A stretch of DNA of 64,000 bases from Mycobacterium sp. NS-7484 (GTDB taxonomy: Bacteria; Actinomycetota; Actinomycetes; Mycobacteriales; Mycobacteriaceae), in NCBI RefSeq assembly GCF_001953975.1, contig NZ_MBEJ01000127.1, positions 62,001 through 126,000 of the forward strand, in the 5' to 3' direction. Shown here piece by piece: positions 59,598 through 64,000 of this stretch (its first letter is position 1; the number at the start of each line of letters is the position of its first letter). A program made the position numbers and the translations under genes. Below the pieces are notes generated by a model, which worked only from the letters and a program-made list of their open reading frames with translations, was not told the DNA's origin and made no database searches.

Positions 59598-62500
59598 CTA
59601 GCGGTAATCCGAGTATCCGTAATCGTCCAGCGGCACCGCAGCACCGGTGGCCTGGCCGAAGTCCGGGCTGTAGTACTGATCCTCATAGGACGGGATCGTG
59701 TACGCCGCAGCGCGGGCCTCTTCGGTCGGCTGCACCTGGATGTTGCGGTAACGGTTGATACCGGTACCGGCCGGGATCAGCTTGCCGATGATCACGTTTT
59801 CCTTCAGACCCTGCAGCTTGTCGCTGCGGCAGTTGATCGCCGCATCGGTCAGCACGCGGGTGGTCTCCTGGAACGACGCCGCCGACAGCCACGAATCCGT
59901 GGCCAGCGATGCCTTCGTGATACCCATCAGCACCGGACGTCCGGCCGCGGGCTCGCCGCCCTCGGCCACCACGCGACGGTTCTCCGACTCGAACTCGGCA
60001 CGCTCGGTCAGCGAGCCGGGCAGGAACTCCGTCGAACCCGAGTCGATGATCGTGACGCGACGCAGCATCTGCCGGACGATGACCTCGATGTGCTTGTCGT
60101 GGATCGACACACCCTGGGCCCGGTAGACCTCCTGGACCTCCTTGACGAGGTGGATCTGCACCTCGCGCGGGCCCTGGACACGCAGCACCTCGTGCGGATC
60201 GGCGGAGCCTTCCATCAGCTGGTCACCGACCTCGACGTGGTCACCGTCGGACAACACGCCTTCGGAGCCGTCCTCGTGGGTGATCACGCGCAGGCGCTGA
60301 CGCTTGGAGAGCTTGTCGTAGACAACTTCCTCGCCACCGTCGTCGGGAACGATGGTGATCTTGAAGAACTTGTCGCTCTCCTCCAGCCGGACCCGGCCCG
60401 CGACGTCGGCGATGGGCGCCTTGTTCCGCGGAATACGGGCCTCGAACAGCTCCTGCACACGCGGCAGACCACCGACGATGTCGGCGCCACCGGTAACACC
60501 ACCCTGGTGGAAGGTACGCATGGTCAGCTGGGTACCGGGCTCACCGATGGACTGGGCGGCGACGATGCCGACGGCCTCGCCGATGTCGACCAGCTTGCCG
60601 GTGGCCATCGAGCGGCCGTAGCACTTGGCACACACGCCGGACGCCGAGGCGCAGGTCAGCACGGAGCGGACCTTCACCTGCGTGATGCCGGCCGCCAGCA
60701 GCGCGTCGATGGCCGGGTCGCCCAGGTCATGGCCGCGCTCGATGACAACGTTGCCCTTGTCATCGACGGCGTCGGTGGCCAGGGTGCGCGCGAACGCACT
60801 GGTCTCGACGTGGGCGTCGCGGATCAGCGAACCGTCCGGACCGCGCTCGGCCAGCGTGACGATGATGCCGCGCTCGGTCTCACAGTCGGTCTCGCGCACG
60901 ATGACGTCCTGCGAGACGTCCACCAGACGACGGGTCAGGTAACCCGAGTCGGCGGTACGCAGCGCGGTGTCGGCCAGACCCTTACGGGCACCGTGGGTGT
61001 TGATGAAGTACTCCAACACCGTCAGGCCCTCACGGAACGAGGACTTGATCGGGCGCGGGATGAACTCACCCTTCGGGTTGGTCACCAGACCCTTCATGCC
61101 GGCCAGGGTGCGGGTCTGGGTGAGGTTACCCGTGGCGCCCGACTTCACGATCGTGATGATCGGGTTGTCGGCCGGGTAGTACTCCTCCAGCGCCTTACCC
61201 ACCTCTTCGGTGGCGTCCTGCCAGATCTTGACCAGCGACTCGTTGCGCTCGTTGTGGTTCAGCGCGCCGCGCTGGTACTTGCGCTCGATCGCCTCGGCCT
61301 CAGCCTCGTGCCGCTCCAGGATCTCCTGCTTCTGCGGCGGCACCAGCACGTCGGCCATCGAGACCGTGACACCCGAACGGGTGGCCCAGTGGAAGCCGGC
61401 GTCCTTGAGCTTGTCGACGGTCTGCGCCACCACGATCATCGGGAAGCGCTCGGCCAGATCGTTGATGATCCGGGCCTGGACCTTCTTGTGCATCTGCTCG
61501 TTGACGAACGGATAGCCCTTGGGCAGCAGCTCGTTGAAGAGCACCCGGCCCAGCGTGGTCTCCGCGGTCCAGGCGTCCCCCGGCTTCCAGCCGTTCTCGA
61601 ACAACTGCGCCTCGAGGTCGGCCGGCGGACGCGCATCGGTCAGCCGCACCTTGATCTTGGCGCGCACCGACAGCGCACCACGGTCGAGCGCCATGATGGC
61701 CTCGGCCGGGCTGCTGTAGACGCCCTGCTCGGCGGCATCCTTGGCGGCCGGCACGTACTCGCCTTTGTCCCCCTCGACGAGGGTGGTCAGGTAGTACAGA
61801 CCGGTCACCATGTCCAGACGCGGCATGGCCAGCGGCTTGCCCGATGCCGGGGACAGGATGTTGTTCGACGACAGCATCAGGATGCGGGCCTCGGCCTGCG
61901 CCTCTGCCGACAGCGGCAGGTGCACGGCCATCTGGTCACCGTCGAAGTCGGCGTTGAACGCCTCACACACCAGCGGGTGCAGCTGGATGGCCTTGCCTTC
62001 CACCAGCTGCGGCTCGAAGGCCTGGATACCCAAGCGGTGCAGCGTAGGTGCACGGTTCAGCAGCACCGGGTGCTCGGCAATGACCTCTTCGAGGACATCC
62101 CACACCTGGGGACGCTGACGCTCCACCATGCGCTTGGCGCTCTTGATGTTCTGCGCGTGGTTCAGGTCGACCAGACGCTTCATCACGAACGGCTTGAACA
62201 GTTCCAGCGCCATCAGCTTGGGCAGACCACACTGGTGCAGCTTGAGCTGCGGACCGACCACGATGACCGAACGGCCCGAGTAGTCGACGCGCTTACCGAG
62301 CAGGTTCTGACGGAAGCGGCCCTGCTTACCCTTGAGCAGATCGGACAGCGACTTGAGCGGACGGTTGCCCGGCCCGGTGACCGGACGGCCACGACGGCCG
62401 TTGTCGAACAGCGCGTCGACCGACTCCTGAAGCATGCGCTTCTCGTTGTTGACGATGATCTCGGGCGCGCCCAGATCGATCAGTCGCTTGAGCCGGTTGT

Positions 62501-63551
62501 TGCGGTTGATCACGCGGCGGTACAGGTCGTTCAGGTCGGAGGTGGCGAAGCGGCCACCGTCGAGCTGAACCATCGGACGCAGCTCCGGCGGGATCACCGG
62601 AACGGCGTCGAGCACCATGCCCAGCGGCGAGTTGCCCGACTGCTGGAACGCGGCGACGACCTTCAGACGCTTGAGCGCACGCAGCTTCTTCTGGCCCTTG
62701 CCGCTGCGGATGGTCTCGCGCAGCGACTCGGCCTCGGCCTCGATGTCGAAGGTCTCGATGAGCTTCTTGATCGACTCCGCGCCCATGGCACCGGTGAAGT
62801 ACTCGCCGTAGCGGTCCTGCAGCTCGCGGTAGAGCACCTCGTCGACGATCAGCTGCTTCGGGGCCAGCTTGGTGAAGGTCGTCCAGATCTCGTCGAGCCG
62901 GTCCAGTTCACGCTGGGCCCGGTCGCGGAGCTGACGCATCTCACGCTCGCCGCCGTCGCGCACCTTGCGGCGCACGTCGGACTTGGCACCCTCGGCCTCG
63001 AGCTCGGCCAGGTCGGCCTCGAGCTTCTGGGCCCGGGCCTCCAGGTCGGCGTCGCGCTGATCTTCGACGGCCTTGCGCTCGACGGCCATCTCGGCCTCGA
63101 GCGTGGACAGCTCGTTGTGGCGCATCTCGTCGTCGACCGAGGTGATCACGTAGGCCGCGAAGTAGATGATCTTTTCCAGATCCTTCGGGGCCAGGTCGAG
63201 CAGGTAGCCCAACCGCGACGGGACACCCTTGAAGTACCAGATGTGCGTGACGGGTGCGGCCAGCTCGATGTGGCCCATCCGCTCACGACGCACCTTGGCA
63301 CGGGTCACCTCGACGCCGCAGCGCTCACAGATGATGCCCTTGAAGCGGACGCGCTTGTACTTGCCGCAGTAGCACTCCCAGTCGCGAGTCGGTCCGAAGA
63401 TCTTCTCGCAGAACAGGCCGTCCTTCTCCGGCTTGAGCGTGCGGTAGTTGATGGTCTCCGGCTTCTTGACCTCGCCGAAGGACCAGTTACGGATGTCGTC
63501 CGCGGTGGCGAGGCCGATGCGGAGTTCATCGAAGAAGTTGACGTCTAGCAC
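59598..63551 (-). CDS. rpoC: DNA-directed RNA polymerase beta' subunit
   Basis: This 1317-residue subunit starts at a GTG (VLDVNFFDELRIG). The N-terminal zinc site CYCGKYKRVRFKG and CERC, the catalytic NADFDGDQMAVH loop with its three aspartates, the trigger-loop region and the C-terminal zinc site (CASASGVCAKCYG) are all present. It is complete in the window. It follows rpoB after 36 bases. The 3' end is followed by hairpin copy C. Confidence 0.99.
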   Translation of the reverse strand: MLDVNFFDELRIGLATADDIRNWSFGEVKKPETINYRTLKPEKDGLFCEKIFGPTRDWECYCGKYKRVRFKGIICERCGVEVTRAKVRRERMGHIELAAPVTHIWYFKGVPSRLGYLLDLAPKDLEKIIYFAAYVITSVDDEMRHNELSTLEAEMAVERKAVEDQRDADLEARAQKLEADLAELEAEGAKSDVRRKVRDGGEREMRQLRDRAQRELDRLDEIWTTFTKLAPKQLIVDEVLYRELQDRYGEYFTGAMGAESIKKLIETFDIEAEAESLRETIRSGKGQKKLRALKRLKVVAAFQQSGNSPLGMVLDAVPVIPPELRPMVQLDGGRFATSDLNDLYRRVINRNNRLKRLIDLGAPEIIVNNEKRMLQESVDALFDNGRRGRPVTGPGNRPLKSLSDLLKGKQGRFRQNLLGKRVDYSGRSVIVVGPQLKLHQCGLPKLMALELFKPFVMKRLVDLNHAQNIKSAKRMVERQRPQVWDVLEEVIAEHPVLLNRAPTLHRLGIQAFEPQLVEGKAIQLHPLVCEAFNADFDGDQMAVHLPLSAEAQAEARILMLSSNNILSPASGKPLAMPRLDMVTGLYYLTTLVEGDKGEYVPAAKDAAEQGVYSSPAEAIMALDRGALSVRAKIKVRLTDARPPADLEAQLFENGWKPGDAWTAETTLGRVLFNELLPKGYPFVNEQMHKKVQARIINDLAERFPMIVVAQTVDKLKDAGFHWATRSGVTVSMADVLVPPQKQEILERHEAEAEAIERKYQRGALNHNERNESLVKIWQDATEEVGKALEEYYPADNPIITIVKSGATGNLTQTRTLAGMKGLVTNPKGEFIPRPIKSSFREGLTVLEYFINTHGARKGLADTALRTADSGYLTRRLVDVSQDVIVRETDCETERGIIVTLAERGPDGSLIRDAHVETSAFARTLATDAVDDKGNVVIERGHDLGDPAIDALLAAGITQVKVRSVLTCASASGVCAKCYGRSMATGKLVDIGEAVGIVAAQSIGEPGTQLTMRTFHQGGVTGGADIVGGLPRVQELFEARIPRNKAPIADVAGRVRLEESDKFFKITIVPDDGGEEVVYDKLSKRQRLRVITHEDGSEGVLSDGDHVEVGDQLMEGSADPHEVLRVQGPREVQIHLVKEVQEVYRAQGVSIHDKHIEVIVRQMLRRVTIIDSGSTEFLPGSLTERAEFESENRRVVAEGGEPAAGRPVLMGITKASLATDSWLSAASFQETTRVLTDAAINCRSDKLQGLKENVIIGKLIPAGTGINRYRNIQVQPTEEARAAAYTIPSYEDQYYSPDFGQATGAAVPLDDYGYSDYR

Positions 63552-63587
63552 GTAACTCCCTTTCCCCTTGCGGGTGTTGAAACTTGA

Positions 63588-64000
<413 letters not shown>

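Noticed and set aside
59541..63548. A very long open frame (1335 codons) on the strand opposite rpoC
   Set aside because: It mirrors rpoC codon by codon in a high-GC genome. Its composition is Leu/Asp/His/Arg-rich without domain motifs, and it has no ribosome site or neighbours. rpoC is unambiguous.

Overview
The window is from a high-GC actinobacterium, almost certainly a non-tuberculous Mycobacterium (Mycolicibacterium). Four things support this: a complete mycofactocin cluster, an MPT83/DipZ/SigK/RskA module, the mycobacterial order of the rpoB-rpoC and S10 ribosomal regions, and proteins that match M. tuberculosis EchA4, EchA5, FadE8, Nfo, MftA-G and RskA along their length. Comparisons with M. 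tuberculosis gene order are from memory, not from a search. No tRNA, rRNA, insertion sequence or CRISPR array was seen.

Layout. 1-9.6 kb: an esterase facing a tightly overlapped five-gene membrane operon (two paralogous multi-spanning proteins, a BcsB-like exported protein, a processive family-2 glycosyltransferase and a GT-C-like protein). It looks like a synthase-dependent envelope or exopolysaccharide system and is the least described part of the window. 9.9-13.7 kb: rskA, sigK and dipZ on the minus strand, with mpt83 divergent from dipZ; both promoters between dipZ and mpt83 resemble the SigK consensus, which implies a positive feedback loop. 13.9-19.3 kb: the S10 ribosomal operon (rpsJ to rpsQ, minus strand). 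19.8-26 kb: an accessory block with a hotdog-fold thioesterase-like protein, an NTF2-like protein, a lipoprotein carboxylesterase, a P450, and a TetR/MFS efflux pair. 25.9-33.2 kb: the mycofactocin locus mftR-mftABCDEFG. 33.2-36.4 kb: an ECF sigma factor, a triple-VOC protein and a ferredoxin reductase. 36.4-40.6 kb: an arginine/ornithine module (Lrp, DDAH-like hydrolase, rocD, rocE). 40.6-44.4 kb: a mycofactocin-type SDR, a SHOCT membrane protein, a cutinase-like protein and a Pro/Ala-rich repeat protein. 44.5-48.9 kb: tuf, fusA, rpsG, rpsL. 49.1-52 kb: a TetR regulator, two lipoproteins and two DUF3060-type exported proteins. 51.9-56.1 kb: echA5, a PaaX-like regulator, echA4 and fadE8. 56.2-59.4 kb: a membrane protein, a PAP2-family protein and endonuclease IV. 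59.6 kb to the end: rpoC and the 3' end of rpoB.

How the parts fit together. Translation and transcription genes form the conserved backbone, mostly on the minus strand. Accessory modules sit at the joints between backbone operons. The mycofactocin genes make a peptide-derived redox cofactor; mftG and the 40.6-kb SDR are expected users of it. Intergenic joints often carry strong hairpins. Three of these share constant outer arms around a variable core and look like one dispersed mycobacterial hairpin family. Several start codons are decided here by sequence: leaderless starts are inferred for dipZ, the DDAH-like gene and the thioesterase-like gene; 4-bp overlaps fix the starts in the membrane operon and in mftC and mftF; and short mftA was found between mftR and mftB.
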